This document shows positions 9,010 through 18,686 of a DNA stretch of 64,000 bases, piece by piece. Under the pieces are notes generated by a model. It was given only the letters and a program-made list of their open reading frames with translations, was not told where the DNA came from and ran no database searches. Both the position numbers and the translations under genes were made by a program. The first letter of the stretch is position 1; every line of letters starts with the position of its first letter. This DNA is from an uncultured Shewanella sp. (lineage in GTDB: Bacteria; Pseudomonadota; Gammaproteobacteria; Enterobacterales; Shewanellaceae): positions 16,253 through 80,252 of the forward strand of contig NZ_CANLZC010000011.1 in the NCBI RefSeq assembly GCF_947495455.1, in the 5' to 3' direction.

Positions 9010-9867
9010 CTAATTACTCATATTTGCTTGCAACATGCGATTTTTTCTATCTTGTTCTTCGTCAAAAGCCGCTTGAATTTCAGCGAGTATAGAATCGACA
9101 TTTGCCGCTTTGTGATTTTCTTTAAAATGACCTGTTAATTCTGTATTGGGAGTGAGTTTTCCCGATTCAAATAAGGCCCACATTTCTTTTCCATAGCGCG
9201 TGTATAAGAGCTCAGGGGCATATTGGCCATAATATTGAGTCATGTTATTCACATCACGTTCCAGCATGCGCTTGGCATTATTATTAGCGGCTGCATCAAC
9301 GGCTTGAGGAAGATCAATAATGACGGGGCCTGTGTGATCTAACAGCACATTAAATTCAGATAAATCCCCATGAATAAGGCCTGCACACAGCATCAGCTGA
9401 ACATCTTTCATGAGTTTCTTGTGGTGTGTTTTCGCTTGTTCAGGGGTTAATGTTACGTCATTGAGTCTAGGTGCGACAAAGCCTTGATCATCAGTGATCA
9501 GCTCCATTAATAGAACGCCATCAAAGCAGCCATAGGGTTGTGGGACTCTGACACCAGCATAAGAAAGCCGATACAAGGCATCAACTTCAGCGTTTTGCCA
9601 TGCTTGCTCTTGCTCTTGCTTACCAAATTTGGAGCCTTTTTCCATTGCACGTGCGCGTCGACTATTACGTCCTTTACGCCCCTCGCGGTACTCTACGGCT
9701 TTTTTAAAGCTACGTTTATCCACTTCTTTGTAAATTTTAGCGCAACGAACATCATGGCCGCAGCGAACCACATAGACATCAGCTTCTTTGCCGCTCATCA
9801 GAGGTCTGAGTACTTCATCCACTAAGCCTTCATCGACGAGTGGTTGTATTCTTTTTGGAATTTTCAT
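9010..9867 (-). CDS. RIO-type serine protein kinase
   Basis: A 285-aa atypical protein kinase of the bacterial RIO family (PA4780-like). Visible elements are the nucleotide loop SGKEADVYVV (residues 25-34), the ATP-anchoring lysine in AKIYK (Lys44), the catalytic loop HGDLSEFN (Asp168) and the metal-binding IIDLPQAVD (Asp185). The basic insert EYREGRKGRNSRRARAM (about 59-75) is typical of RIO1-like proteins. RIO kinases mature ribosomes in archaea and eukaryotes; the bacterial target is not well defined. The start is an ATG at 9867. All catalytic residues are present, so it should be active. Cytoplasmic, monocistronic. Confidence 0.9.
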   Translation of the reverse strand: MKIPKRIQPLVDEGLVDEVLRPLMSGKEADVYVVRCGHDVRCAKIYKEVDKRSFKKAVEYREGRKGRNSRRARAMEKGSKFGKQEQEQAWQNAEVDALYRLSYAGVRVPQPYGCFDGVLLMELITDDQGFVAPRLNDVTLTPEQAKTHHKKLMKDVQLMLCAGLIHGDLSEFNVLLDHTGPVIIDLPQAVDAAANNNAKRMLERDVNNMTQYYGQYAPELLYTRYGKEMWALFESGKLTPNTELTGHFKENHKAANVDSILAEIQAAFDEEQDRKNRMLQANMSN

Positions 9868-10134
9868 TGGGGTCTTATACCCTACTTAGGCAAGAGATGG
9901 AACATATAACGGGATTTTATTTTTTATCTAATATCGTCAGGTTAACACAAAAAATAAGGTGATTAGTGTAAAATGATGCAAAATCTGTTTTTACTCATTT
10001 AAAAGTAAATCGACATTCCTGTTTGATTCTTTATACCATAAAGCTATAAATATTATTTTTTATATATTTATTAAGTTATAAGAGACGAGGTATATTGGCG
10101 GCTTCAAGTAATCAATATCAAGTGAGTAGTAGTT

Positions 10135-10899
10135 GTGACGAAAACAAGGGACAATAACCTTAAAGGTAAAGTATGGTTAGTCGGTGCAGGCCCTGGTGAT
10201 GTCGAGCTACTGACACTAAAGGCATATCGTATTTTACAATCTGCTGAAGTGGTTTTGTATGATGCACTTATAAGTAAAGAGATCATGTCTGTGTTACCTG
10301 AAACCGCTGAAAAAATCCCTGTTGGCAAACGGGCGGGTAAGCACAGTGTGCCACAAGATAAAATTAATTATATTTTGGTGGAAAAAGGATTAACTGGTAA
10401 AAATGTGGTGCGCCTGAAGGGAGGCGATCCTTTCATTTTTGGTCGAGGTGGCGAAGAGTTACAGGCCATTGTTAAGGCTGGGTTGGATTTTGAAGTCATC
10501 CCAGGTATTACTGCGGCTAGTGGCACATCGGCTTATGCTGGTATCCCATTGACTCATAGGGATTATGCGCAAGGCGTCACGTTTATGACAGGTCATTGCC
10601 AATTAAAAAGTCAACCCATTGATTGGAATTCTTATGCAAATCCTAAGAATACCTTAGTGATTTATATGGGGATTTTAAACGCCGACTTGATCAAACAAGG
10701 CTTAATTAATGCTGGAAGAAATCCACAGACGCCAGTGGCGATAGTGTCAAAAGCGACCACATCAGAACAACGCACCTTCATTGGTACCTTAAGTGAATTA
10801 GACCGTTTAGCCACCCATTCAGAGTTGGTCATGCCTGCATTAATGATCATTGGTGAAGTCGTGCAGCTTGCAGACACGCTTAATTGGTATCACGCATAG
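10135..10899 (+). CDS. cobA: Uroporphyrinogen-III C-methyltransferase
   Basis: A 254-aa SAM-dependent methyltransferase that makes precorrin-2 from uroporphyrinogen III, the first step to siroheme and cobalamin. Signatures are VWLVGAGPGDVELLTLKA near the N-terminus, VVRLKGGDPFIFGRGGEE, and VIPGITAASGTSAYAGIPLTHR in parts. Only the methyltransferase domain is present, so the dehydrogenase/ferrochelatase steps carried by a fused CysG must come from another gene. The start is GTG at 10135; no nearer ATG would keep the glycine-rich N-terminal strand. In this kind of organism the likely job is siroheme for sulfite and nitrite reductases. Confidence 0.93.
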   Translation: MTKTRDNNLKGKVWLVGAGPGDVELLTLKAYRILQSAEVVLYDALISKEIMSVLPETAEKIPVGKRAGKHSVPQDKINYILVEKGLTGKNVVRLKGGDPFIFGRGGEELQAIVKAGLDFEVIPGITAASGTSAYAGIPLTHRDYAQGVTFMTGHCQLKSQPIDWNSYANPKNTLVIYMGILNADLIKQGLINAGRNPQTPVAIVSKATTSEQRTFIGTLSELDRLATHSELVMPALMIIGEVVQLADTLNWYHA

Positions 10900-10925
10900 A
10901 TTATATGCTGTTTGAGTGGGCTATG

Positions 10926-11100
10926 GTTACTGTTAATCCACAGGTTAGTTGCTTACATGATGGTCGAGCTACGAGCGCTTGAAGAAGCGCTCTAATGGCA
11001 TGGTGGGGAAGCTTTGAATCGTCAGCAAGTTTTTATGGCGTTAACGGCAACAGAAAGAGAGCAATTGATTGATTTTCTAATGTCTTGGTATTTGAAATAA
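10926..11100 (+). pseudogene. Remnant of a di-haem thiol oxidoreductase (DUF1111) C-terminus
   Basis: Reading forward, one frame gives CLHDGRATS, and a second frame, shifted by one base at about 10977, gives LEEAL, a stop codon, then WHGGEALNRQQVFMALTATE and on to DFLMSWYLK before TAA at 11098. Together these reproduce the C-terminal signature of the DUF1111 di-haem oxidoreductase family (LHDGRA...EEAI-WHGGEA...FMALS..ER..LIDFL). One frameshift, one in-frame stop and no upstream haem motifs mark it as a decayed fragment. A terminator follows, consistent with a former gene end. Confidence 0.75.
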
Positions 11101-11111
11101 TCTTAAAACAG

Positions 11112-11146
11112 AAAAAGCCAATATCAATAATGGGTATTGGCTTTTT
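11112..11146 (+). terminator. Terminator after the DUF1111 remnant / cobA
   Basis: Perfect 12-bp stem AAAAAGCCAATA (11112-11123) / TATTGGCTTTTT (11135-11146) around an 11-base loop, ending in T. It can serve cobA, located 210 bases upstream, as well as the decayed gene. Confidence 0.85.
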
Positions 11147-11286
11147 CGTATGTGTGTTGGAGTTCTTTAGTTAAATCTTATGTAAATTGATTTTTAGCGA
11201 GCGAGTGAAATAAGTTAATATAAATGAGATTTATTTCGATTTATGATGTTTTCGTTTTGTAGCTTGTGCTTTTAAAGGGAATTTTT

Positions 11287-11706
11287 ATGTACTTAAGTTG
11301 TATTATAGTGTCTATGTTGTTGACCTATCTATATGCTAAATATCAATGTAAACAAGTGGATAATAATGTTGCTGTACATCATGGTTTATCTCAAACGCAA
11401 CCTATACGTTTTCAAATATCCCATGCTCATATGGGCTGCTATTGGTTCATATATGCATTACGAGCACAATCATTAATCATATTAACTTTTAGCTTTATCG
11501 AGATTAAATTAGCGCAACAAGCGGTGTGGGTGATTGGTATTCAAGCAATGATAGGCTGTTTGTTATTTGGGCTATCTTTTATGATTTTAAGAGGGGGGAC
11601 GCTGGTGTGGTTTTTAGCGACTTTACTGACATGCAACCCTTTTTATTGGCTGAGTAATACTCGTTATTATTTTAAGAATAAACACCTTTTTTCTAATAGA
11701 ACATAA
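11287..11706 (+). CDS. Hypothetical small membrane protein
   Basis: A 139-aa protein starting MYLSCIIVSMLLTYLYAKYQ from ATG 11287, with AAAGGGA seven bases upstream; the in-frame GTG at 11266 lacks such a site. It has three to four hydrophobic segments: residues 1-18, about 55-73 (SLIILTFSFIEIKLAQQ), about 80-100 (VIGIQAMIGCLLFGLSFMIL) and 105-120. I do not recognise the family. It lies alone between the cobA terminator and a small ORF at 11824. Probably an inner-membrane protein of unknown role. Confidence 0.6.
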   Translation: MYLSCIIVSMLLTYLYAKYQCKQVDNNVAVHHGLSQTQPIRFQISHAHMGCYWFIYALRAQSLIILTFSFIEIKLAQQAVWVIGIQAMIGCLLFGLSFMILRGGTLVWFLATLLTCNPFYWLSNTRYYFKNKHLFSNRT

Positions 11707-11823
11707 GGTTATAATTTTATCCTTTAAAGGACATTTTTCACCTTATTTTAACAGTGAACCTTGCTATATTATTACAGGTAACGTATTATTTTTAAACATG
11801 TCTGTAAAGGATTGATGAGCATT

Positions 11824-11985
11824 ATGACGTTAGAAGCGATTAAGCGTGCGGCAACGGCTTTAAAAGATAAAAAAAGTGCTGATTCATATACACTTTCACA
11901 TCAAATTAAAGCGCAAATATTAGCACGGAAAATGTCCAGTGATGAAATCAATCACGTCTATGCAAAAACTAAAATTCAACTCTAA
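11824..11985 (+). CDS. Hypothetical 53-aa cytoplasmic protein
   Basis: Reads MTLEAIKRAATALKDKKSAD, then a charged helix-rich segment with HQIKAQILARKMSSDEINHV and ends TKIQL. An in-frame ATG at 11815 would add three residues and is closer to the AAAGGA ribosome site (11806-11811). The peptide is mostly helical, basic, has no membrane segment, and the codon use looks like real coding DNA. The pattern 'ILARKMSSDEI' resembles short helical small proteins in related genomes, but I cannot name a family. It is shorter than usual gene-calling cut-offs. Confidence 0.5.
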   Translation: MTLEAIKRAATALKDKKSADSYTLSHQIKAQILARKMSSDEINHVYAKTKIQL

Positions 11986-12171
11986 CACCTGTATCTCTTT
12001 TGACTCTGTCTTTTTCGTTAAGTGAAAGAAGGAAGGAGTGAAAGATTGAAAGGTTCATAAAAAGTGAAATGCGCAATCCCACATCATTGTTCTTGCCTTG
12101 TTATGTCTGATCATTTTATATAGTAATGGGAAGACTCTTTAATATTACAGATTAAGCAATAAGAATCATTA

Positions 12172-12192
12172 ATCCCTAGATCCTCGACATAA
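12172..12192. repeat. Left copy of a 21-bp inverted repeat, upstream of the 12.2 kb gene
   Basis: The element (core CCTAGATCCTCGACATAA) recurs as an exact reverse complement at 14735-14755. It sits 24 bases before the likely GTG start at 12217, within the promoter/leader zone. Relative to each of the two convergent genes the element has the same orientation, so it may be a shared promoter or operator. Its ends match no insertion sequence that I know. Confidence 0.7.
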
Positions 12193-12216
12193 TTAACACA
12201 TAAGGAGTTGTGTGCT

Positions 12217-12780
12217 GTGTGGTATCATCGAATTTTTGACGAAATTATTGAAGGTGATGACGACTTTGTCGGTATGATTGCCTATGCCATTTACAAGCAA
12301 GAGAAAATTAAATGGATTAACGTTCAGTATGAAAAAACAGGAAGCTATCCTGTCAAAGATGAAATCGATCGTTACTTTCATGATGTAGCCTCAACCCCTG
12401 ACTCTCTTGCTCGATACCGTCAGCAGGCTGAGGATATCGTGAATAAGTTCACTCAGTTATCCTTATTTGAAGAGCTGGATGAATATAAAAAACAGCTAAG
12501 GGACGATCATATCATTAAATCCATCGAAGAGAAGCTCTACAAAGGCAAAGCAAAAACCATTTTTGAAAATGTGATTTCGGGTCTCGTGGGTTCAGGCATT
12601 ATTGTCATACTGAGTGTGTTTTATTTCCTGTTCGATAAAATGCAAGAAGAAAAAATGAATCAAGCTCCCTCACAATTACCCGCTATTGTAGAAAAATACT
12701 TACCCGAAAATTTGAATGAGAGTTCTGATAATTATTTGAATGAGAATAATATAGAGAAGCTAAATGAGCGGAGTTATTAA
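12217..12780 (+). CDS. Hypothetical membrane-anchored protein
   Basis: A 187-aa protein starting VWYHRIFDEIIEGDDDFVGM (GTG 12217, with TAAGGAG ending ten bases upstream). Residues 15-35 hold the pattern FVGMIAYAIYKQEKIKWI, a recurring motif in small uncharacterised proteobacterial proteins. Residues about 36-115 are charged and helical. A single transmembrane segment follows at about 126-146 (ISGLVGSGIIVILSVFYFLF), then an acidic, Asn-rich tail. No signal peptide, so the N-terminal part should be cytoplasmic. It is convergent with the pentapeptide/amidotransferase fusion gene and shares with it the 21-bp upstream element. Function unknown. Confidence 0.65.
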   Translation: MWYHRIFDEIIEGDDDFVGMIAYAIYKQEKIKWINVQYEKTGSYPVKDEIDRYFHDVASTPDSLARYRQQAEDIVNKFTQLSLFEELDEYKKQLRDDHIIKSIEEKLYKGKAKTIFENVISGLVGSGIIVILSVFYFLFDKMQEEKMNQAPSQLPAIVEKYLPENLNESSDNYLNENNIEKLNERSY

Positions 12781-12877
12781 GTCCTCTTGGGTTTACCTTT
12801 TCTCCACAAGCCATTTTATGCCTTGTGGAGAAAAGGTTGGTGAATAGCTATATTTATTGAGATATTTTTTGTATTAA

Positions 12878-14506
12878 TTAGTGGTTAAGTAACTGCTTGT
12901 TAAGTAATTGCTTGTTGAAATGTGTCGTAGCACTGTCGCCAAAAATCTTAAAAAAACCTTCATTTGATCGCCCCATAATAAGGTTACCGACTTGACCGAC
13001 TAAGCGAGCGATAGGATCCCTTGATGCAGCACTTGATTGATAGGACTCAGGATGAAATTGAGTCATTAGAATGGGGGCTGCTTGTGGTGGCTTATAGGTG
13101 GCGCCTTTTATCATTCCGTCATAAATGACTGCTGGTGCAAGATCTTGTTCCATTGAGGTAGGATCTGTGATTGCTTGATGATGTTTCACACCGCTAACGA
13201 AAGTATCTTTGACTTCCTTCCCATAAAAATGACTTGCCGATGGTGTGAGTTGGTATTGTTGAAACCCTTTTTGGCCTTCTACATGCTGTGCTAATTGCGC
13301 ACCAAAATAGACACCGATCATTTGGAAACCTCGACATACGCCCATTAGAGGAACGCCTTGATTGACGGCTTTATTAATCAGCATGATTTCTAACAGAGAG
13401 CGTCGGTAGTCATTGCCCCATTGGGTTTCTTTTTGAGGTATTTGACCATAAAGTTTAGGTGGGACATCTTCACCTCCGGGTAAGAATACACTATTTAATT
13501 GTTCGACAACCTTATTGACCTTGGCTTGAATTTTTGCACATTCAGGGTAGGATTCTTTATGGTTTTGCACATGATTTAGCAAGGTTTGGGGGATAGATTT
13601 TTGATTGTCTTGTTTATATGTTAGTAAGTGTTCAATTTCATTCGTTAATGCTGTTTGATCAATCTTACAGGGAGTAAATGCAATCCGCAGTGGAATAACC
13701 GATGAGGTGTCTTGCATTTTCAAATTAGCCATCGGAGTCGTGACGCCTCTCGCATCAGGATGGACTAAAATAGTCGATAATGGCTGGGTTATTTTTGACG
13801 TTTTTTTCGATGATATATCCATGTTAAACTGAGTATCAAACAGGATAGTGTTTTCAAGGTTAGATTTATGTATCTGACAAGTATCAATTTTTGCATCAAG
13901 AAAATGAGTACCCGGTAGTTGACTTTTATTAAAGATAACTTGTTTTAAATGTGCATCTTCAAAACTGACTCTATTAAGCTGGCAATGTGAAAAGCGGCTG
14001 TTAGTGATTGTGGCTCCAGTAAACATACTTTCTGTCAATTGACATTGGTTAAATTGACAGCCTTGGAGCTGAGTATTAAAAAAAGAAGTATTGGTAAAAG
14101 TGCAGTTGTTAAAGCTCACATTTTTGAGTTTGGCGCCTGCGAATGAATTGAGATCAATGATACAACTATTAAAAGTTTTATTTTCTAGTACCTTGTTTCT
14201 AAACTGAACCTCCTCATTGAGAGCCAAACCGTTAAATTGAGTACGTGGTGTGTTATTCAGTTCATTTTCTATTGCTCTTGATAGGTGTCCACCTATATGA
14301 AGCTTTGCAAAAAAAACTTTGAGTCCAGTACGTTCAACTTGCCAATGACCATTATTATTGAGTTGGATCTGATATGTTTTTTCTTTTCCGTTACTGGTGT
14401 ATATTGTTAAGGATTGTTGTCCGCTATTGCGTTTAATATTGTCTAAACTCTCTGTATTGAATAGGCAATGGTTGCGGCTATCCCATACGACATTTAATTC
14501 TGGCAT
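12878..14506 (-). CDS. Pentapeptide-repeat / class I glutamine amidotransferase (C26-type) fusion protein
   Basis: A 542-aa two-domain protein. Residues about 1-90 are unassigned; about 92-232 form pentapeptide-like repeats (LKNVSFNNCTFTNTSFFNTQ, then QLTESMF, QLNRVSFEDAHL and others), predicting a right-handed beta-helix. Residues about 265-520 resemble gamma-glutamyl hydrolases of the PuuD/peptidase C26 type: FLPGGEDVPPKLYG, the nucleophile loop MGVCRGFQM (Cys391), and FHPES (His485, Glu487). The triad is intact, so hydrolase activity on a gamma-glutamyl amide is plausible. No signal peptide or membrane helix. The C-terminus holds a duplicated KQLLN. I know no characterised protein with this architecture; a secreted effector is one possibility, a cytoplasmic enzyme another. 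Confidence 0.8.
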   Translation of the reverse strand: MPELNVVWDSRNHCLFNTESLDNIKRNSGQQSLTIYTSNGKEKTYQIQLNNNGHWQVERTGLKVFFAKLHIGGHLSRAIENELNNTPRTQFNGLALNEEVQFRNKVLENKTFNSCIIDLNSFAGAKLKNVSFNNCTFTNTSFFNTQLQGCQFNQCQLTESMFTGATITNSRFSHCQLNRVSFEDAHLKQVIFNKSQLPGTHFLDAKIDTCQIHKSNLENTILFDTQFNMDISSKKTSKITQPLSTILVHPDARGVTTPMANLKMQDTSSVIPLRIAFTPCKIDQTALTNEIEHLLTYKQDNQKSIPQTLLNHVQNHKESYPECAKIQAKVNKVVEQLNSVFLPGGEDVPPKLYGQIPQKETQWGNDYRRSLLEIMLINKAVNQGVPLMGVCRGFQMIGVYFGAQLAQHVEGQKGFQQYQLTPSASHFYGKEVKDTFVSGVKHHQAITDPTSMEQDLAPAVIYDGMIKGATYKPPQAAPILMTQFHPESYQSSAASRDPIARLVGQVGNLIMGRSNEGFFKIFGDSATTHFNKQLLNKQLLNH

Positions 14507-14734
14507 GATATTCTCTTATTTATATTTTAGGGGGGAGTATTTAGGTTTAGCATCCAGATAGTTGTTTGTATTTTTTGCTGAAAATAAAGAAATGCCAGTG
14601 ATTATCATGTTATCTTTTTTTCTGGCTTATTTTTAATGGCTACTTTGCCACTTTACGTTTGTTATTGCTTTCATATTTCATCTAAAGTTATATTTTTATC
14701 ATTAAAATAAATTTACTTAATCGATGTGTGTTGC

Positions 14735-14755
14735 TTATGTCGAGGATCTAGGGAT
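14735..14755. repeat. Right copy of the 21-bp inverted repeat
   Basis: Exact reverse complement of 12172-12192, located 229 bases upstream of the fusion gene's ATG (14506, reverse strand). The two copies bracket the convergent gene pair. Flanking bases show a further weak similarity (ATGTGT on the distal side of both), so the homology may extend with a short gap. Confidence 0.7.
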
Positions 14756-14808
14756 AAGGTAATTATTAATCAATGCATTAAACATAGGAATAATAATTAT
14801 TTAAAATA

Positions 14809-14836
14809 AAACCCGACAAGGACGCTTGTCAGGTTT
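14809..14836 (-). terminator. Hairpin after the phosphatase gene
   Basis: AAACCCGACAAG / CTTGTCAGGTTT stem with one mismatch and a four-base loop, 43 bases beyond the stop of the phosphatase gene on the reverse strand. On that strand it is followed by TTATTTTA, so it probably ends the phosphatase transcript. Confidence 0.65.
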
Positions 14837-14879
14837 GTGGATATTTGGTGTTTGTTATCGCGATATAAAAAGCTAAGGC

Positions 14880-15626
14880 TTACTTTTTATTCCAAGGGGT
14901 TAGGGGGGCGTTCCTCCAAGTGCCATAAGAGGCATTAGGCAGGACAAACCAATCTTTACCTAAATGCTCGGCTTGTTGTTGGACTAGATGACGTTGGTAT
15001 TTGGTGGATTTTTTGTTTTTAAAGATGGCATCGAAATCAGCTAAACTATCTCCAAATAACATAATGATGTCGTAGTGCTGACGAATAGAAGCTCGTCGTT
15101 GTTCTTTTGAGCCCGTATCAAGTAAGACATTGTCATTGCTGACTTGAGGTAACTCGAGTACTTTTAGACTGTTAAGAGTCGCCGCTTTATTTTTTTGTAG
15201 ACGATCGGAGACATAGAAAATCTTCACATTTTGTGAATCGACATAATCTAAAAAAGCTTTCGCACCAGGAATGAGCCTTGGTTGACCTTTTTGTTCCCAA
15301 TCACTCCAAGTATCCCAAGCGTTAAGGTCATGACAATTGTTCATGTCACGTACTAGAAGTGGAGTATTGTCTATCACTGTTTCATCAAGATCGAGCACTA
15401 TGGCCATTTTTTCAGTGGAGTGCTGCTCTTGTATGATTTGCTTAAAACGTGCTGTGGCAAAAGCGTAAGTTTGTAGTTGTAGTGCAGTAACTTCGCCCGA
15501 TTGTTGTTGATAGCTCAATGCCATGGCATTTTCCTTGGCCTTACAAACATCGTTAACTGTGGTGCTCAGCGTCGTTGTGCTGATAAGAGGAAGACTAAGT
15601 AATAGGGCTGTGATTGTTTTTTGCAT
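14880..15626 (-). CDS. HAD-family acid phosphatase / 5'-nucleotidase, e(P4)-like
   Basis: A 248-aa exported phosphatase of HAD subfamily IIIB. Residues 1-22 form a signal peptide; a lipobox cysteine, usual in e(P4) lipoproteins, is not seen, so it is probably a soluble periplasmic form. The nucleophile motif is VLDLDETVIDN (Asp79, Asp81), motif II is YVSDR, and the metal motif is MLFGDSLADF. The C-terminal WFVLPNASYGTW matches the e(P4) signature. It likely removes phosphate from nucleotides (such as NMN) so that nucleosides can be taken up. Start at ATG 15626. Single gene with its own terminator. Confidence 0.88.
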   Translation of the reverse strand: MQKTITALLLSLPLISTTTLSTTVNDVCKAKENAMALSYQQQSGEVTALQLQTYAFATARFKQIIQEQHSTEKMAIVLDLDETVIDNTPLLVRDMNNCHDLNAWDTWSDWEQKGQPRLIPGAKAFLDYVDSQNVKIFYVSDRLQKNKAATLNSLKVLELPQVSNDNVLLDTGSKEQRRASIRQHYDIIMLFGDSLADFDAIFKNKKSTKYQRHLVQQQAEHLGKDWFVLPNASYGTWRNAPLTPWNKK

Positions 15627-16036
15627 GAATAAAAAACCTTAATTTTACTTTTTATATCGATAGTTTGTGATTTTATTTGAGACTAACTTAAATAATTAGG
15701 TTGATAGTTTGTTGAAGCAGTATTGAAACCTTCATTCTGTCGTTAACTTATTGAGGTCGGTATTCAATCGAGCACTTAAGAGAATGCTTATAATGACTGC
15801 TTTACATATTTGCTTGTGTATAAAAGATGATTTTGATAGCCGTTTCTCTGTGTGACGTTTTCCGGTGAACCAGTATCTCATAATGGCTTATTTTATTGAG
15901 CATTTTGTTGAAGGGATCACAGATATTCTTGCTATTGAAATCAGTTATGTTATCTGTGTTGTTAATAGGTTTTTTGATGCTTTGTTATGTTAGCTTTGGT
16001 TGATTTTTTGTTTAACAAATAATAGAAGAAGGGTTT
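15627..16036. other. Gene-free spacer
   Basis: About 410 bases between two reverse-strand genes. It must hold the phosphatase promoter. A 36-codon forward ORF (15883-15993) lacks a ribosome site. I see no other structure. Confidence 0.45.
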
Positions 16037-16930
16037 TTACCCACTCGCTTTGAGTATTTCATATGCTTTAGGCAAAGGTTGATTAAGTTGTTTTGCTTCT
16101 TTTTCAAGATGAGTGATAGCTTGGTGAAGAGCACGATCATAATTGCTACTTTGTCCTGTTTGTGCCATTTGTAAACGTTCTAATCCAAAACCCCCTGTTT
16201 CTGATTGTTGCTCTTTGCGAGGATCCGCCACAACGAATTCACCAAGTTCAATTGCTCCCGTTAAGGGGTATTGAAGGGGCCTATTCATGATTGATGGATC
16301 AAGAGCGTAGTGAAAAGAAACAGTATGTATACCGTCAATATAGGGGTGACCTTTAGGATTGAAATAACCTGAACCATCCCCTAAGGCATGAGCTTCCTCA
16401 TCAGAGCGATATATTATTTGCGCTTTTTTTATGCCTACCTTTTCAATAATAGGTAAATAGGCATTAATGCGATCGGTTGAAACCAGAACGAGTCTATTTG
16501 GTGCTAAATGAAGTGGTTTTACAAGATAACTTAACAGCTCAAATAGGATCTGCCCTTTAAATTGAGGGCGTTCTCGAGATAGAGCAATGATATGAAAGTA
16601 AGGTAGAGTTTCATTTGAAGTCATAGTGGTAATGTCGTGGATACGGATACAATTTTGTACTGTGAGTGCATTGCCGTGTAAGGGAGTTTGTCGTGTTTCG
16701 TCATAGCGTACACCGCCATTAAACGAATGCCCAGTGATCAGGCTTTGAGGGGGAGCGGTTTGGTAGTCTAAAGCTAAAAAGTATGACGTGATAGAGGGGA
16801 CTGTGACAAGGGAGATTTCTGGCGCCAATGGTTTTGCGGAGGTATTAAAAATCACGCTGATAGGAGTGGAGAAAAGTGACATGAAACTAAACTGTGTAAT
16901 TTTTGATAGAAAATGACGTCGATTGATCAT
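16037..16930 (-). CDS. Tat-signal protein resembling the alanyl-tRNA synthetase catalytic core
   Basis: A 297-aa protein. Residues 1-33 form a twin-arginine signal (NRRHFLSK followed by a hydrophobic stretch and TSAKP). The mature part follows the class II catalytic core of AlaRS in order: VQNCIRIHDI (91-100) like the CVRTNDIENV region, LFELLSYLVKPLHLAPNRLV (129-148) like AWEFLT..LGLPKDRLW, EKVGIKKAQII (163-173) like EVGIPRERII, GAIELGEFV (225-233) like YIEIWNIVF, and ETGGFGLERLQ with SNYD (244-254, 262-265) like DTGMGLERI...SNYD. There is no tRNA-recognition, editing or C-Ala domain. The GDTGPCGPC metal/ATP region is replaced by GDGSGYFNPKG. The exported location and the lone core suggest a role other than tRNA charging. 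Confidence 0.65.
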   Translation of the reverse strand: MINRRHFLSKITQFSFMSLFSTPISVIFNTSAKPLAPEISLVTVPSITSYFLALDYQTAPPQSLITGHSFNGGVRYDETRQTPLHGNALTVQNCIRIHDITTMTSNETLPYFHIIALSRERPQFKGQILFELLSYLVKPLHLAPNRLVLVSTDRINAYLPIIEKVGIKKAQIIYRSDEEAHALGDGSGYFNPKGHPYIDGIHTVSFHYALDPSIMNRPLQYPLTGAIELGEFVVADPRKEQQSETGGFGLERLQMAQTGQSSNYDRALHQAITHLEKEAKQLNQPLPKAYEILKASG

Positions 16931-18648
<1,718 letters not shown>

Positions 18649-18660
18649 AAAGGGTAAAAA

Positions 18661-18686
18661 GAGCCTTACAGTATTAAGGCTCTTTT
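18661..18686 (+). terminator. Hairpin between argD/astC and astA
   Basis: Stem GAGCCTTA / TAAGGCTC (18661-18668, 18675-18682), loop CAGTAT, then TTTT. It is a probable intrinsic terminator or attenuator within the ast gene order. Confidence 0.85.

Noticed and set aside
12878..12930. Duplicated KQLLN at the end of the fusion protein considered as a functional motif
   Set aside because: It results from a 15-bp tandem duplication at the DNA level, most simply slippage.
15883..15993. A 36-codon forward ORF (MAYFIEHFVEGI...)
   Set aside because: No ribosome site upstream and unremarkable composition.
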